64,000 nt of DNA from Burkholderia sp. SRS-46 (GCF_004343775.1 NZ_PTXL01000006.1:558001-622000); one strand, 5' to 3'. Counted from the first letter of the stretch, positions 33,228 to 43,167 are shown. Numbers and translations: made by a program. Notes: generated from the sequence alone by a model not told the origin.

Positions 33228-34022
33228 CTACCCGAGCAGCAGCGCGTCGTCGTCGAGCTGCTCGTGCCGCACCTTCTCGAACATCTGCAGCAGGTCCGGC
33301 ACGTCGAGCCCGCGGCGTTCGTCGCCCGACACGTCGAGCACGACCTGCCCCTGGTGCAGCATCACCGTGCGGTCGCCGTAGTCGAGCGCCTGCCGCATGC
33401 TGTGCGTGACCATCATCGTCGTCAGCTTGCTCTCGGCGACGATGCGCGCGGTCAGCTCCAGCACGAACGCGGCCGTCTTCGGGTCGAGCGCGGCCGTGTG
33501 CTCGTCGAGCAGCAGGATCCGCGACGGCCGCAGCGACGCCATCAGCAGGCTCACCGCCTGCCGCTGGCCGCCCGACAGCAGGCCGATCCGGTCGGTCAGC
33601 CGGTTTTCGAGGCCGAGGTTCAAGAGCCGCAGCTTGTCGCGGAACAGCTCGCGCGACGGCCGGTCGAGCGCGGCGCCGAAACCGCGCCGCACGCCGCGCG
33701 CCATCGCGAGCGCCATGTTCTCCTCGATCGTCAGCGCCTCGCAGGTGCCCGCCATCGGATCCTGGAACACGCGCGCGACGAGGTGCGCGCGATCCCACGC
33801 CGGCCGGCGCGTGACGTCCGTGCCGTCGATCGCGATGCGGCCCGCGTCGACCGGCTGGTCGCCGCTGATCGCGTTGAGGAAGGTCGACTTGCCGGCGCCG
33901 TTCGAGCCGATCACCGCGACGAACTGGCCGTCGGGAATCTCGAGCGACAGGCCGCGCAGCGCGCGCGTCTCGATCGGCGTGCCGGGGTTGAAGGTGAGCT
34001 TCAGGTCTTGTGCGGACAGCAT
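33228..34022 (-). CDS. ABC transporter ATP-binding protein (TrpXYZ-type importer)
   Basis: The ATPase of a three-gene importer. The protein is 264 aa. Walker A GSNGAGKST is near residue 39, the signature LSGGQRQA and Walker B ILLLDEH follow, and the H-loop is VTHSM. The B-site residue after Walker B is His in LLLDEHTAALDP. It starts one base after the permease. The cognate binding protein (35063-36028) belongs to the PF04392 family; related systems have been linked to tryptophan or tyrosine uptake, but the substrate here is not determined. Confidence 0.9.
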   Translation of the reverse strand: MLSAQDLKLTFNPGTPIETRALRGLSLEIPDGQFVAVIGSNGAGKSTFLNAISGDQPVDAGRIAIDGTDVTRRPAWDRAHLVARVFQDPMAGTCEALTIEENMALAMARGVRRGFGAALDRPSRELFRDKLRLLNLGLENRLTDRIGLLSGGQRQAVSLLMASLRPSRILLLDEHTAALDPKTAAFVLELTARIVAESKLTTMMVTHSMRQALDYGDRTVMLHQGQVVLDVSGDERRGLDVPDLLQMFEKVRHEQLDDDALLLG

Positions 34023-34023
34023 G

Positions 34024-34920
34024 TCATGCCCCTCCGTTCTTGCGCGCGAACAGCTTCTTGCGCGTCGCCGGCAGCACCAGCGCGATCGTGACGAGCGCGG
34101 CCGTCACGAGGTTCAGGTCCTGCGCCTTCAGGCCGATGAATTCGCTGTTCAGCGCGAGCGCGATGAAGAAGCGGTAGACGCTCGCGCCGAGCACCACCGC
34201 GAGCGTCGTCAGCACCAGCCGGCGCGCGGGCAGCAGCGTTTCGCCGATGATCACCGCGGCCAGCCCGATCACGATCGTGCCGATCCCCATCGAGATGTCC
34301 GCGCCGCCCTGCGTCTGCGCGAAGAGCGCGCCGGCGAGCGCGACGAGCGCGTTCGACAGCGCCATCCCGGCAAGCGTCGCGCGGCCGGTCGCGATGCCCT
34401 GCGCACGCGCCATCCGCGGGTTCGCGCCGGTCGCGCGCATCGCGAGGCCGAGCTGCGACGAGAAGAACCAGTCGAGGCCGAGCTTCGCGACCACGACGAC
34501 GATCGCGAGCAGCGCCGGGCGCAGCACGTAGTCGGGCATCCAGTCCGGCTGCAGCACGGTGAACAGCGTCGGCTCGGTGATGAGCGGCACGTTCGGCCGG
34601 CCCATGATCCGCAGGTTCACCGAATACAGCGCGATCATCATCAGGATGCTGGCGAGCAGATCCATGATCTTCAGGCGCACGTTGAGCCAGCCCGTGATGA
34701 AGCCGGCCACCGCGCCCGCGACGATCGCGAACGCCGTCGCGGAGAACGGGTCGTAGCCGGCGGAGATCAGCGTCGCGGCGACGGCCCCGCCGAGCGGAAA
34801 GCTGCCGTCGACGGTCAGGTCGGGGAAGTTGAGGATGCGGAACGAAATCAGCACCCCGAGGGCGACGAGGCTGAAGATCAGGCCGATCTCCAGTGCGCCC
34901 AGAAACGAGAACAGAGACAT
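34024..34920 (-). CDS. ABC transporter permease (TrpXYZ-type importer)
   Basis: A 298-aa permease with eight or nine hydrophobic segments, of the branched-chain amino acid type II superfamily: LIFSLVALGVLISFRILNFP and DLTVDGSFPLGGAVAA. The EAA-like loop GLAMRATGANPRMARAQGI contacts the ATPase. The ATG at 34920 was chosen; a TTG three codons upstream is also open. It is downstream of the binding protein gene and one base upstream of the ATPase gene. Confidence 0.9.
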   Translation of the reverse strand: MSLFSFLGALEIGLIFSLVALGVLISFRILNFPDLTVDGSFPLGGAVAATLISAGYDPFSATAFAIVAGAVAGFITGWLNVRLKIMDLLASILMMIALYSVNLRIMGRPNVPLITEPTLFTVLQPDWMPDYVLRPALLAIVVVVAKLGLDWFFSSQLGLAMRATGANPRMARAQGIATGRATLAGMALSNALVALAGALFAQTQGGADISMGIGTIVIGLAAVIIGETLLPARRLVLTTLAVVLGASVYRFFIALALNSEFIGLKAQDLNLVTAALVTIALVLPATRKKLFARKNGGA

Positions 34921-35062
34921 GGTGGGCAAATCCTGTTGCTTCCCGGCCGGACGGATGCGGCCGGGCGAAACGGAAAAGGCGACCCCGGTAAGGGCCGCCC
35001 GTCCAGCGCGTTCGTGCGGGCCCGGATCGGGCCCTGTGGCTCGGCGGTCGGCCGAAGACGGC

Positions 35063-36028
35063 TTACTTGATGACCGTCTTCGCTTCCTTGACGAGATCCG
35101 GCGCGAGCGTCGCGCCCTGCTTCGCGGCCGCGCCCGTGTTCACGAACAGTTCGAGGTCGCTGCTCGTCTCCGAGGCGATCGCACCCGGCTTCTCGCCCTT
35201 CAGGATCCGCGCGACGACCTTGCCGGTCTGGCGGCCGAGGTCGCCGTAGTTGATGCCGAGCGCCGCGATGCCGCCGCGCTTCACGCTGTCGGTGTCGCCC
35301 GCGACCAGCGGGATCTTCGCCTCGTTCGCGACCTTCACGAGCGCCTCGTACGCGGACACGACGTTGTTGTCGGTGTTCGTGTAGATCACGTCGACCTTGC
35401 CGATCAGGCTCTTCGCGGCCGGGCCGATGTCGACGGTGCGCGGCGCGGCCGCTTCCTTCAGCGTCATCCCCTGCTTCGCGAGGATCTCCTTGAGCTCCTT
35501 CACGACGACGACCGAGTTCGCCTCGCCCGGGTTGTAGACCATGCCGACCGTCTTCGCAGCCGGCACGACGCGCTTGATCAGCGCGACCTGGCGGTCGAGC
35601 GGCAGCTTGTCGGACACGCCCGTCACGTTGGTGCCCGTCGGGCCCCAGCCCTTCACGAGCTGCGCGGCGACCGGATCGGTGACGCCCGAATAGACGACCG
35701 GCACGCTCTTCGTCGACGCGACCACCGCCTGCGCGGCCGGCGTCGCGATCGCGACGATCACGTCGGGCTTGTCGCCGATGAACTTGCGCGCGATCTGCGC
35801 GGCGGTGCCCGTGTTGCCCTGCGCGCTCTGGTATTCCCACTTGAGCTTGTCGTCGCCGTAGCCTTCGGCCTTCAGCTCGGCGCGCACGCCGTCGCGGATC
35901 GCATCGAGCGCCGGGTGGTCGACGATCGACAGCACCTTGACGGTCTGTGCGTGGGCGGCGCCGGCCAGCGCCAGTGCGACGACGCCTGCCGTGATCGAAC
36001 GGATGGCGAAATTGTTGAAACGCTTCAT
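35063..36028 (-). CDS. ABC transporter substrate-binding protein (PF04392 type)
   Basis: A periplasmic ligand-binding protein of 321 aa. A signal peptide (1-26) ends in GAAHAQ. The mature chain begins TVKVLSIVDHPALDAIRDGV, a pattern of the TrpX/YtfQ-unlike family of aromatic-ligand receptors (PF04392). GMVYNPGEANSVV and DVIYTNTDNNVVSAYEAL shape the two lobes. The ATG at 36028 follows GGAGA. It is the first gene of the importer operon; the ligand cannot be read from sequence. Confidence 0.9.
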   Translation of the reverse strand: MKRFNNFAIRSITAGVVALALAGAAHAQTVKVLSIVDHPALDAIRDGVRAELKAEGYGDDKLKWEYQSAQGNTGTAAQIARKFIGDKPDVIVAIATPAAQAVVASTKSVPVVYSGVTDPVAAQLVKGWGPTGTNVTGVSDKLPLDRQVALIKRVVPAAKTVGMVYNPGEANSVVVVKELKEILAKQGMTLKEAAAPRTVDIGPAAKSLIGKVDVIYTNTDNNVVSAYEALVKVANEAKIPLVAGDTDSVKRGGIAALGINYGDLGRQTGKVVARILKGEKPGAIASETSSDLELFVNTGAAAKQGATLAPDLVKEAKTVIK

Positions 36029-36309
36029 GGGCGTGTCTCCCCGTATTCTCGGTTCTGGTTGATGGTGTCCGCGTGCGGCCGGGGCGCGCGCTCGCGACGC
36101 AATGCGGCGCCACCCGGCCCGCTCGTCGCACCTGCAACGGTGCGCGGCGGCGAACGCGAGCATACCATTTCCACTGACCACATCCTGACCGTGGGCTTAC
36201 GCGTGTCGCGCGCGCGGCACGCCGCCCGGTGGCCGGCCCGGCCCGCCGGATGAACCGGCGCCGATGCGCTATGCTGTCCTCCGCCATCCGTCCGACGGGA
36301 GCCTCCACC

Positions 36310-36612
36310 ATGTCGCCGCGTATCCGTTTGCTCGCGATCGTCGCGCTGGCGATGCCGGCCACCGCGTTCGCGCTGACCGACAGTGAAGCGCAATACGAGC
36401 AATGCGTGCTGCAATCGCTGCGCGACAGCTGGAGCAGCGTGGCGGCCCGCCTGATCCGGCAGTCCTGCGACGCGCTCTATCGCAACAACGCGCTGCTGCT
36501 GCCGCGCGAGCGGCGGTATCACGAGTGCGTGCTGCAGTCGCTGCCGGGCGTGCGCGACTTCGTCGCGATCCAGCAGATCCTGACGATCTGCTCGCGGCGC
36601 GGCGAGATGTGA
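36310..36612 (+). CDS. Secreted four-cysteine protein (VF_A0006-like)
   Basis: A 100-aa protein with a clear signal peptide (MSPRIRLLAIVALAMPATAFA). The mature part has four cysteines in two halves that repeat one another: YEQCVLQSL...SCDALY and YHECVLQSL...ICSRR. Two disulfides are likely. Such small proteins are found in many proteobacteria without known function. The ATG at 36310 follows GGGAGCC; upstream in-frame ATGs would spoil the signal peptide. It is alone between divergent and convergent neighbours. Confidence 0.68.
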   Translation: MSPRIRLLAIVALAMPATAFALTDSEAQYEQCVLQSLRDSWSSVAARLIRQSCDALYRNNALLLPRERRYHECVLQSLPGVRDFVAIQQILTICSRRGEM

Positions 36613-36633
36613 CGCGCGCGGCGCCCGCGCATG

Positions 36634-36660
36634 AAAAAAGGGCCTGCTTCGCAGGCCCTT
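36634..36660. terminator. Bidirectional terminator between the four-cysteine gene and metQ
   Basis: A 10-bp perfect stem AAGGGCCTGC / GCAGGCCCTT with a 3-nt loop. On the minus strand the stem is followed by a run of T (plus AAAAAA at 36634-36639), suited to ending metQ. Confidence 0.85.
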
Positions 36661-36687
36661 CTCGCCGATCCGGCCGATCCGTGTCGC

Positions 36688-37503
36688 TCAGAACGACGCG
36701 ACCATCGAGCCCTTGAACTGCTTCTTGATGAATTCCTTCACTTCCGGCGACTGGTACGCCTTGACCAGCTTCTTCACCCACGGCTGATCCTTGTCCTTCG
36801 CGCGCACCGCGATCAGGTTCGCGTACGGGCTCGTCAGCGCTTCGAGCGCGATCGCGTCCTTGGTCGGCTGCAGGTTCGCCGCGAGCGCGTAGTTCGTGTT
36901 GATCACGGCCGCGTCGACGTCCGACAGCACGCGCGGCAGCTGCGCCGCGTCGAGCTCGGAGATCTTCAGCTTCTTCGGGTTGTCGGCGATGTCGAGCACC
37001 GTCGCGTTGTTGCCGCCCGTGCCGGCGCCCGCCTTCAGCTTGATCACGCCTTGCGACTGCAGCAGCAGCAGCGCGCGGTTCTCGTTCGACGGATCGTTCG
37101 GCACCGCGACCTTCGCGCCCGGCTGCAGGTCCTTCAGCGCCTTGATCTTCTTCGAGTACACGCCGATCGGCGAGATGTAGGTGAGGCCCGCGCTGACCAG
37201 CTTGTAGCCGCGCTGCTTCACCTGGCTGTCGAGGTACGGCTGGTGCTGGAAGCTGTTCGCGTCGAGGTCGCCTGCGTCGAGCGCCGCGTTCGGCTGCACG
37301 TAGTCGTTGAACTCGATCACCTTCACGGTCAGGCCTTCCTTCTCCTTCGCGACCTTCTGCACGAGTTGCCAGACTTCCGCGTCCGGGCCGGCCACCGTGC
37401 CGACCTTGACCACCTTGTCCTCGGCGTGCACACCCGCCGACATCGTCAGCGCGGCACCGGTAGCCAGCACGGAAAATACTTTCAGGAGACTGCGACGCTT
37501 CAT
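36688..37503 (-). CDS. metQ: MetQ/NlpA family ABC transporter substrate-binding protein
   Basis: The binding component of a methionine-type importer. The protein is 271 aa with a signal peptide (1-28, ending GVHAED). It has no lipobox Cys, so it is periplasmic rather than a lipoprotein. Family motifs are KVGTVAGPDAEVWQLV, FNDYVQPNAALDAGDLDAN and QHQPYLDSQ, and the ligand-binding NTNYALAA is also present. The metN and metI genes are not adjacent, so this may be an orphan receptor. The frame continues upstream, but MKRRSLLK at 37503 begins the signal peptide. It is preceded by a convergent terminator and followed upstream by the chemoreceptor. Confidence 0.9.
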   Translation of the reverse strand: MKRRSLLKVFSVLATGAALTMSAGVHAEDKVVKVGTVAGPDAEVWQLVQKVAKEKEGLTVKVIEFNDYVQPNAALDAGDLDANSFQHQPYLDSQVKQRGYKLVSAGLTYISPIGVYSKKIKALKDLQPGAKVAVPNDPSNENRALLLLQSQGVIKLKAGAGTGGNNATVLDIADNPKKLKISELDAAQLPRVLSDVDAAVINTNYALAANLQPTKDAIALEALTSPYANLIAVRAKDKDQPWVKKLVKAYQSPEVKEFIKKQFKGSMVASF

Positions 37504-37662
37504 CTGGTTCTCGCTTTCTTTCGATCTAAAAAGGGTGCGATGCGGGTATCCACCGACTCGCAGGAAAGGGGCAAATGGTGTCACAGGATCGGCGGGAAGT
37601 GAAATACATCCCGCTCATATGGGTATGCGCCGGACCGGGGCAGGCCGGGCGCACGCCGCGCG

Positions 37663-39285
37663 TCACGCGGCCGCGGATTCGGCCGCCTCGTCCACGGCAA
37701 ACGCCGGCTCGGCCGCCGGGCGTGCGAACGCCGCGCCGCCGCCGAGCCGGAACGACCCCACCGCGTCGCGCAGCCGCGCCGCCTGCTCCTGCAGCGACGC
37801 GGCGGCCGCGGCCGCCTCCTCGACGAGCGCCGCGTTCTGCTGGGTCACCTGGTCCATCTGCGTGACCGCGCGGCCGACCTGCGTGATGCCGCTCGCCTGC
37901 TCCTCGGACGCCGCCGCGATCTCGCCCATGATGTCCGTCACCCGCGCGACCGCCTGCAGGATCTCGCCCATCGTCGTGCCCGCCTGGCCGACCAGCGTCG
38001 AGCCGTTGCGCACCCGCTCGACCGAAGCGACGATCAGCGCGCGGATCTCCTTCGCGGCCGTCGCGCTGCGCTGCGCGAGCGAGCGCACCTCGCCCGCGAC
38101 CACCGCGAAGCCGCGGCCCTGCTCGCCGGCGCGTGCCGCCTCCACCGCCGCGTTCAGCGCGAGGATGTTGGTCTGGAACGCGATGCCTTCGATCACGCCG
38201 ATGATGTCGGCGATCTGGCGCGAGCTGTCGTCGATCTCGCCCATCGTGCCGATCACGCGGTTCACGACGTCGTGACCGGCGCGCGCGATGTCCGATGCGT
38301 TGTTCGCGAGCCCGCTCGCCTGCCGCGCGTTGTCGGCATTCTGCTTCACGGTCGCGGTGAGCTGCTCCATGCTCGCCGCCGTCTCTTCGAGCGACGCGGC
38401 CTGCTCCTCGGTGCGCTGCGACAGGTCGTCGTTGCCCGACGCGATCTGGCGGCTCGCCGACGCGATCGATTCGGCCGACTGGCGGATCCCGCCGATGGTC
38501 GCCTGCAGGCGGGCCTGCATCGCGTGCATCGCCGCCATCATGCTCGTGCGGTCGCCCGCGCGCACCGGCACCGGCTGCGTGAGGTCGCCCTGCGCGATGC
38601 GCGCGGCGAGCGCGGCGGCTTCGTCCGGCTCGCCGCCGAGGCTGCCGCGCACGTTGCGGATGATCACGAACATCGCCGCGGTGATCACGAGGCCGATCAC
38701 GAGCACCACCGCGAGGTGGCCGAACAGCGTCTCGTAGTAGACCGTGTCGATGTCCTTCACGTACACGCCGCTCGAGATGTTCCAGTCCCACGGCGCGAAG
38801 CGCGTGACGTAGCTGATCTTCGGCACCGCGGTCTCGCTGTGCGGCAGCCGCCCGCGATATTCGGCGAAGCCGTGGCCGCTCGCCTTCGCGGCATTCAGGA
38901 TCGTGACGAACAGCGGCTTGCCGTCCGGGTCGAGGTAATCGCCGACCTGCGTGCCGACCAGCTTCGGCAGCGTCGGATGCATCAGCACCGTCGGCCGCGA
39001 ATCCATCACGAACACGTAGCCGGATTCGCCGTAGCGCATCGCGGCGAGGCTCGCGAGCGCATCGCGCTTCGCGTCGGCCTCGGGCAGCGTCCCGGCCTGC
39101 GCGCGCGCGTGGTACGACTTCACGATGCCGGCCGCCGCCTCGACAAGGTTCGCCATCCCTTCCTTGCGCTCCGCGAGCATCGTCGCGCGCGTTTCGAACG
39201 CGCTCCATGCGCCGACGCCCAACAGGCCAATCCATACCAGCGCAAGCGCGAGCCACAGCTTGCGGTTCAAACTCATCCTGCTCAT
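37663..39285 (-). CDS. Methyl-accepting chemotaxis protein
   Basis: A 540-aa inner-membrane chemoreceptor. Transmembrane helix 1 (about residues 10-30) and helix 2 (about 190-210) bracket a periplasmic single-Cache-type sensor domain containing [25 protein letters not shown] linker precedes the cytoplasmic signalling coiled coil, where the hairpin tip includes [16 protein letters not shown]. The ligand is unknown; similar Cache domains bind small organic acids. The C-terminus lacks a pentapeptide CheR tether. It stands alone, with no che genes nearby. Confidence 0.93.
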   Translation of the reverse strand: MSRMSLNRKLWLALALVWIGLLGVGAWSAFETRATMLAERKEGMANLVEAAAGIVKSYHARAQAGTLPEADAKRDALASLAAMRYGESGYVFVMDSRPTVLMHPTLPKLVGTQVGDYLDPDGKPLFVTILNAAKASGHGFAEYRGRLPHSETAVPKISYVTRFAPWDWNISSGVYVKDIDTVYYETLFGHLAVVLVIGLVITAAMFVIIRNVRGSLGGEPDEAAALAARIAQGDLTQPVPVRAGDRTSMMAAMHAMQARLQATIGGIRQSAESIASASRQIASGNDDLSQRTEEQAASLEETAASMEQLTATVKQNADNARQASGLANNASDIARAGHDVVNRVIGTMGEIDDSSRQIADIIGVIEGIAFQTNILALNAAVEAARAGEQGRGFAVVAGEVRSLAQRSATAAKEIRALIVASVERVRNGSTLVGQAGTTMGEILQAVARVTDIMGEIAAASEEQASGITQVGRAVTQMDQVTQQNAALVEEAAAAAASLQEQAARLRDAVGSFRLGGGAAFARPAAEPAFAVDEAAESAAA

Positions 39286-39491
39286 CGTGCGTCCCTTGTT
39301 GTCGATGTCGATGGGTCACGCAACGCGCGCGCGAACGGCCTGTCGCGTGCAAACGATTGCCCATGTAATGACGGCAGCCAAGCTTGCAACTTGAATACAG
39401 CGCGCCGGCGGCCGCGCGACAGCCAGCGCCGGCTGTGCTACAAGATCGCCTTGCCGGCGCATCGCGTCCCGGCGATTTTCCGAGGCTCGCC

Positions 39492-39782
39492 ATGTACGTC
39501 ATCGACATTCACTACACCGCGTCGCTCGAGCGTATCGACGACGCGCTCGAGCGCCATCGCGCGTATCTGCAGCCGCTGCTGGACAAGGGGATTTTCATCG
39601 CGGCGGGGCCGAAGGTGCCGCGCGACGGCGGCATGATCCTCGCGGCGCGCATCGATCGCGACGCACTCGAAGCGATCCTGCAAACCGATCCGTTCGTCAC
39701 CGAAGGGCTCGCGACCTACCGCGTGACCGAATTCCGGATGACCCGCGCGGCACCGGGCGTCAACCTGCCGGCGCTGCCGTAA
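39492..39782 (+). CDS. YciI family protein
   Basis: A 96-aa alpha+beta barrel protein of the YciI/YCII family, starting MYVIDIHYTASLERIDDALERH. The conserved His near residue 22 and the Asp in PRDGGMILA fit the family's putative active site, related to dehalogenase-like enzymes but of unknown reaction. The ATG at 39492 was preferred to an upstream ATG at 39384, which gives non-homologous residues. It is divergent from the chemoreceptor and converges with sco. Confidence 0.85.
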   Translation: MYVIDIHYTASLERIDDALERHRAYLQPLLDKGIFIAAGPKVPRDGGMILAARIDRDALEAILQTDPFVTEGLATYRVTEFRMTRAAPGVNLPALP

Positions 39783-39858
39783 CGCGCCGTGCGCGCGTGA
39801 AGGGAAGGGAAGAGAAGAAAAGACGCGGGGCGGCAGGTGCCGTCCCGGAACGCCCGAC

Positions 39859-40476
39859 TCAGTCGAGCAGCAGTTTCAGGTCGTGCACCCACGAGCCGGG
39901 GCCCTGGCCGTCGCGCACGAACAGGCGCAGCTTGCCGTTCGGATCGAACACGTAGCTCGCGGCGGTGTGGTCCATCGTATAGCTGCCGGGCGCCTTGCCC
40001 TGCACCTTCGCGTAATAGACGCGGAAATCCTTCGTCACCTTCTTCAGCTGCGCGTCGTCGGCCGGGCGCAGGCCGATGAACGACGGATCGAACGCCGGCA
40101 CGTACTGGCCGAGCAGCGCGGCCGTGTCGCGCTCCGGATCGACGGTGACGAACAGCACCTGCACGCGCTTCGCGGCGTCGGGCCCGAGCTGCTTGAGCGC
40201 CTCGGACAGCTCGGCCATCGTCGTCGGGCAGACGTCCGGGCAGTGCGTGTAGCCGAAGAACATCACGACGGCCTTGCCCTTGAAGTCGCCGAGCGTGCGC
40301 ACCTTGCCCGCCGTGTCGGGCAGCGCGAAATCGCTGCCGAACTGGGTATTGCCGGTGATGTCGAGATTCTGGAATTTCGGCGCGTTGTCGCACGCCGCGA
40401 GCAGCATTGCGCCCGCGAACGCACCGGCAAGCAGCCAGCCTTGGCGCGCGCGGCGCCCGAACCATGAATGAAGCAT
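39859..40476 (-). CDS. sco: SCO1/SenC family copper chaperone
   Basis: A membrane-anchored thioredoxin-fold protein that inserts copper into the CuA site of cytochrome c oxidase. The protein is 205 aa. The N-terminal hydrophobic segment ends with a lipobox-like LLAACD. The copper-binding CPDVC is in FFGYTHCPDVCPTT, and the His ligand in TMDHTAASY. It is last in the surf1-SCO-like-ctaA-ctaB-sco run, 18 bp after ctaB. The ATG at 40476 is chosen over an in-frame TTG at 40485. Confidence 0.93.
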   Translation of the reverse strand: MLHSWFGRRARQGWLLAGAFAGAMLLAACDNAPKFQNLDITGNTQFGSDFALPDTAGKVRTLGDFKGKAVVMFFGYTHCPDVCPTTMAELSEALKQLGPDAAKRVQVLFVTVDPERDTAALLGQYVPAFDPSFIGLRPADDAQLKKVTKDFRVYYAKVQGKAPGSYTMDHTAASYVFDPNGKLRLFVRDGQGPGSWVHDLKLLLD

Positions 40477-40494
40477 CGCGTTCAAACCGTACGG

Positions 40495-41397
40495 TTAGGC
40501 GCCGAGCAGCGGGCGCGCATAGTGGTCGACGAGCAGCGCCGCGAACAGCAGCGACAGGTAGACGATCGAGTAGCGGAAGGCCTTGCGGGCCAGGTCGTCG
40601 GAGTAGTCGCGGTAGATCTTCCACGCGTAGGCGAGGAACACCGCGCCGAGCAGCACCGCGCTCGTCAGGTAGACGGCCCCGCTCATGCCGGAGATGAACG
40701 GCATCAGCGTGACCGCGAACAGGATCACCGTGTAGAGCAGGATATGCAGCCGCGTGAACTGCTCGCCGTGCGTGACGGGCAGCATCGGCAGGCCCGCGTT
40801 CTCGTAGTCCTTGCGGCGGTACAGCGCGAGCACCCAGAAATGCGGCGGCGTCCACACGAAGATGATCAGCACGAGGATCCACGCGTCGCCGGGCACCGCG
40901 CCCGTCACCGCGGCCCAGCCGAGCGCCGGCGGCATCGCCCCGGACGCGCCGCCGATCACGATGTTCTGCGGCGTCATCGGCTTGAGCAGCAGCGTGTAGA
41001 TCACCGCGTAGCCGACGAACGTCGCGATCGTCAGCCACATCGTCAGCGGGTTCGTGAACGTGTAGAGCGTCCACGCGCCGAGGCTGCCGAGCACGCCCGA
41101 GAACAGCAGGATCTGCACGGTGGTGATCTCGCCGCGCGCGGACGGGCGCCACGCGGTGCGGCGCATCATCGCGTCGATCTTCTGCTCGACGAGACAGTTG
41201 ATCGCGAACGCCGCGCCCGCCAGCAGCCAGATGCCGACGGTGCCGCCGACCAGCACCTTCCACGGCACCATGCCCGGCGTCGCGAGGAACATGCCGATCA
41301 CCGCGCAGAACACCGCGAGCTGCGTGACACGCGGCTTCGTCAGCGCCATGTACTGGGAGAACCGGCTACCGGGCGATCGGGAAAGGGTGCTTTGCAT
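40495..41397 (-). CDS. ctaB: Protohaem IX farnesyltransferase (haem O synthase)
   Basis: This polytopic UbiA-family prenyltransferase adds farnesyl to haem b, the first step to haem A. The protein is 300 aa. The first Asp-rich motif is [15 protein letters not shown] and the second includes [15 protein letters not shown]. About nine hydrophobic segments can be seen. The ATG at 41397 gives the family N-terminus [13 protein letters not shown]; a GTG at 41409 is in frame upstream. It lies 8 bp after ctaA. Confidence 0.96.
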   Translation of the reverse strand: MQSTLSRSPGSRFSQYMALTKPRVTQLAVFCAVIGMFLATPGMVPWKVLVGGTVGIWLLAGAAFAINCLVEQKIDAMMRRTAWRPSARGEITTVQILLFSGVLGSLGAWTLYTFTNPLTMWLTIATFVGYAVIYTLLLKPMTPQNIVIGGASGAMPPALGWAAVTGAVPGDAWILVLIIFVWTPPHFWVLALYRRKDYENAGLPMLPVTHGEQFTRLHILLYTVILFAVTLMPFISGMSGAVYLTSAVLLGAVFLAYAWKIYRDYSDDLARKAFRYSIVYLSLLFAALLVDHYARPLLGA

Positions 41398-41405
41398 GGG
41401 AACGG

Positions 41406-42518
41406 TCACGCCGCGGCGGTATCGCGCGCAGGCAGCGCGACACGGCCGGGGCGGCTTGAAAGGATGCGAAAGTTTAACATGACGACAAGCAGCAGCAGGA
41501 TCGCGGCACCCCCGTTATGGGCCACGGCGACCGGCAAAGGCCACTGCAATACGATATTCGTCAAACCCGTCACGAACTGCAGCACGACCACCAGCAGCAC
41601 GCCGTTCGCGGGCCGCCGCAGCGATTCGAAGCGGCGCATCTTCAGCGCGAACGCCACCAGGTAGGCGACGACGACGAACGCGAAGGTGCGGTGCGTCCAG
41701 TGGATCGCGACGAGCGCGTCCTGCGTGATTGCTTCGCCGTCCCTGGTCAGGCCGAGCGCGCGCCACAGATGGAAGCCATGCGCGAAATCCATCGGCGGAA
41801 TCCACTGGCCGTTGCAGGTCGGGAAGTCGGTGCACGCGAGCACCGCGTAGTTGGTGCTGACCCAGCCGCCGAGCGCGATCTGCGCGACCAGCAGCACGAG
41901 CGCCGCGAGCGCCGCCGCGCGATAGCGCCCGGCTTCCGGGTCGTACGACGGCAGCGGCGTCTGCCGCGCGGCGAGCCAGCCGAGCGTGCCGAGCAGCGTC
42001 AGGCCGAGCAGCAGGTGGATCGTGACGATCACCGGCTGCAGCTTCATCGTCACCGTCCACGCGCCGAACGCGCCCTGCACGAGAATCAGCAGCAGCAGGC
42101 TCGTCGGCCACCACGGCGACACGTGCAGCGGCCGGCGGCGCAGCCGTGCGGCCCACGCGATCACCGTCTGCGCGATGATCAGCACGCCGATCGCCATCGC
42201 GAAATAGCGGTGGATCATCTCGATCCACGCCTTCGTCATGCTGACCGGGCCGGTCGGCATCGCCTGATGCGCGGCGGTGATCGCCGCGTGCGCGATGAAC
42301 GGCGACGACGTGCCGTAGCAGCCGGGCCAGTCCGGGCAGCCGAGGCCCGAATCGGTCAGCCGCGTGAAGCCGCCGAACATCACGAGGTCGAGGGTCAGGA
42401 AGGTGGTGATCCACACGAGCTTGCGGAACTTGTCGTCGTCGGCCTTCACCCACACGTACGACAGCGGCAGCAGCGCGATGCAGAAGCCGATCAGGCCGAG
42501 TTGCAGTAGATACGACAT
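41406..42518 (-). CDS. ctaA: Haem A synthase
   Basis: A COX15-type membrane enzyme that oxidises the methyl group of haem O to give haem A. The protein is 370 aa with eight hydrophobic segments. The conserved haem-ligand motifs include [34 protein letters not shown] and IHWTHRTFA, plus a Cys pair in [11 protein letters not shown]. It lies between the SCO-like gene and ctaB. Confidence 0.95.
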   Translation of the reverse strand: MSYLLQLGLIGFCIALLPLSYVWVKADDDKFRKLVWITTFLTLDLVMFGGFTRLTDSGLGCPDWPGCYGTSSPFIAHAAITAAHQAMPTGPVSMTKAWIEMIHRYFAMAIGVLIIAQTVIAWAARLRRRPLHVSPWWPTSLLLLILVQGAFGAWTVTMKLQPVIVTIHLLLGLTLLGTLGWLAARQTPLPSYDPEAGRYRAAALAALVLLVAQIALGGWVSTNYAVLACTDFPTCNGQWIPPMDFAHGFHLWRALGLTRDGEAITQDALVAIHWTHRTFAFVVVAYLVAFALKMRRFESLRRPANGVLLVVVLQFVTGLTNIVLQWPLPVAVAHNGGAAILLLLVVMLNFRILSSRPGRVALPARDTAAA

Positions 42519-42540
42519 CGGATTGCCTCGTAGTCTCGCC

Positions 42541-43167
42541 TTAGCCGATGCTCGACCACTTCAGCAGCTTCGTGACGTCCGCCTTGATCTTGCTGGGATT
42601 CGGATCCTTCGGGAAACGCATCATCAGGTTGCCGTTCGGGTCGACCAGGTAGAGGTGGTCGGACGCCTGCGTGCCGGCGTCGGCCGGCAGCCATGCGGCC
42701 ACCGCCGCCGGGTCGGCGACCAGCTGGCGCGTGTCCGGATACGCGGCGCCCACCTTCTCCGGCACCTTGCCCGCATCGCTGCGCAGCCACACCATCGTGA
42801 GCCGGTGCCGTTCGCCGGCCTGCGTCACGCGCACCTGGCGCATGAAATACAGCTTCTTCGCGCACGCGTCGTCGCACGCGCTGCGGTCGGTCATCACGAA
42901 CAGCCACACGCCGCGCAGCGACGACAGCGGCACGGTCTTGCCGGTTTCGTCGGTGACCGTCAGGCCCGCCGGGATCGGCCGCTGCGGCTCGATCAGCGTG
43001 CCGTAGTTGGTCGAGCCGCCCTTCGGCTTGATCACGTAATAGGTGAAGTACGACGCGATCATCGGCGCCGCGCAGACGAGCCCGAGCAGTACGAGCATCC
43101 AGCGGCCGCGCTTGCGGGCCGCCGGCGAGATCGGCGCATCGGCCGGGCCCTGACGGGAAGATTGCAT
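42541..43167 (-). CDS. SCO-like membrane-anchored thioredoxin-fold protein, oxidase assembly
   Basis: A 208-aa protein with one N-terminal transmembrane segment (WMLVLLGLVCAAPMIASYF) and a soluble domain facing the periplasm. It resembles SCO: the CxxxC of SCO is matched by ACDDAC, and TDRSACDDACAKKLYFMRQ sits where the SCO CPDVC loop would be. A His/Asp segment SDHLYLVDPNGNL parallels MDHTAASYVFDPNGK of the true sco. Its role in copper delivery or subunit assembly is inferred from gene order between surf1 and ctaA. The ATG at 43167 was used; a TTG two codons upstream is in frame. Confidence 0.7.
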   Translation of the reverse strand: MQSSRQGPADAPISPAARKRGRWMLVLLGLVCAAPMIASYFTYYVIKPKGGSTNYGTLIEPQRPIPAGLTVTDETGKTVPLSSLRGVWLFVMTDRSACDDACAKKLYFMRQVRVTQAGERHRLTMVWLRSDAGKVPEKVGAAYPDTRQLVADPAAVAAWLPADAGTQASDHLYLVDPNGNLMMRFPKDPNPSKIKADVTKLLKWSSIG

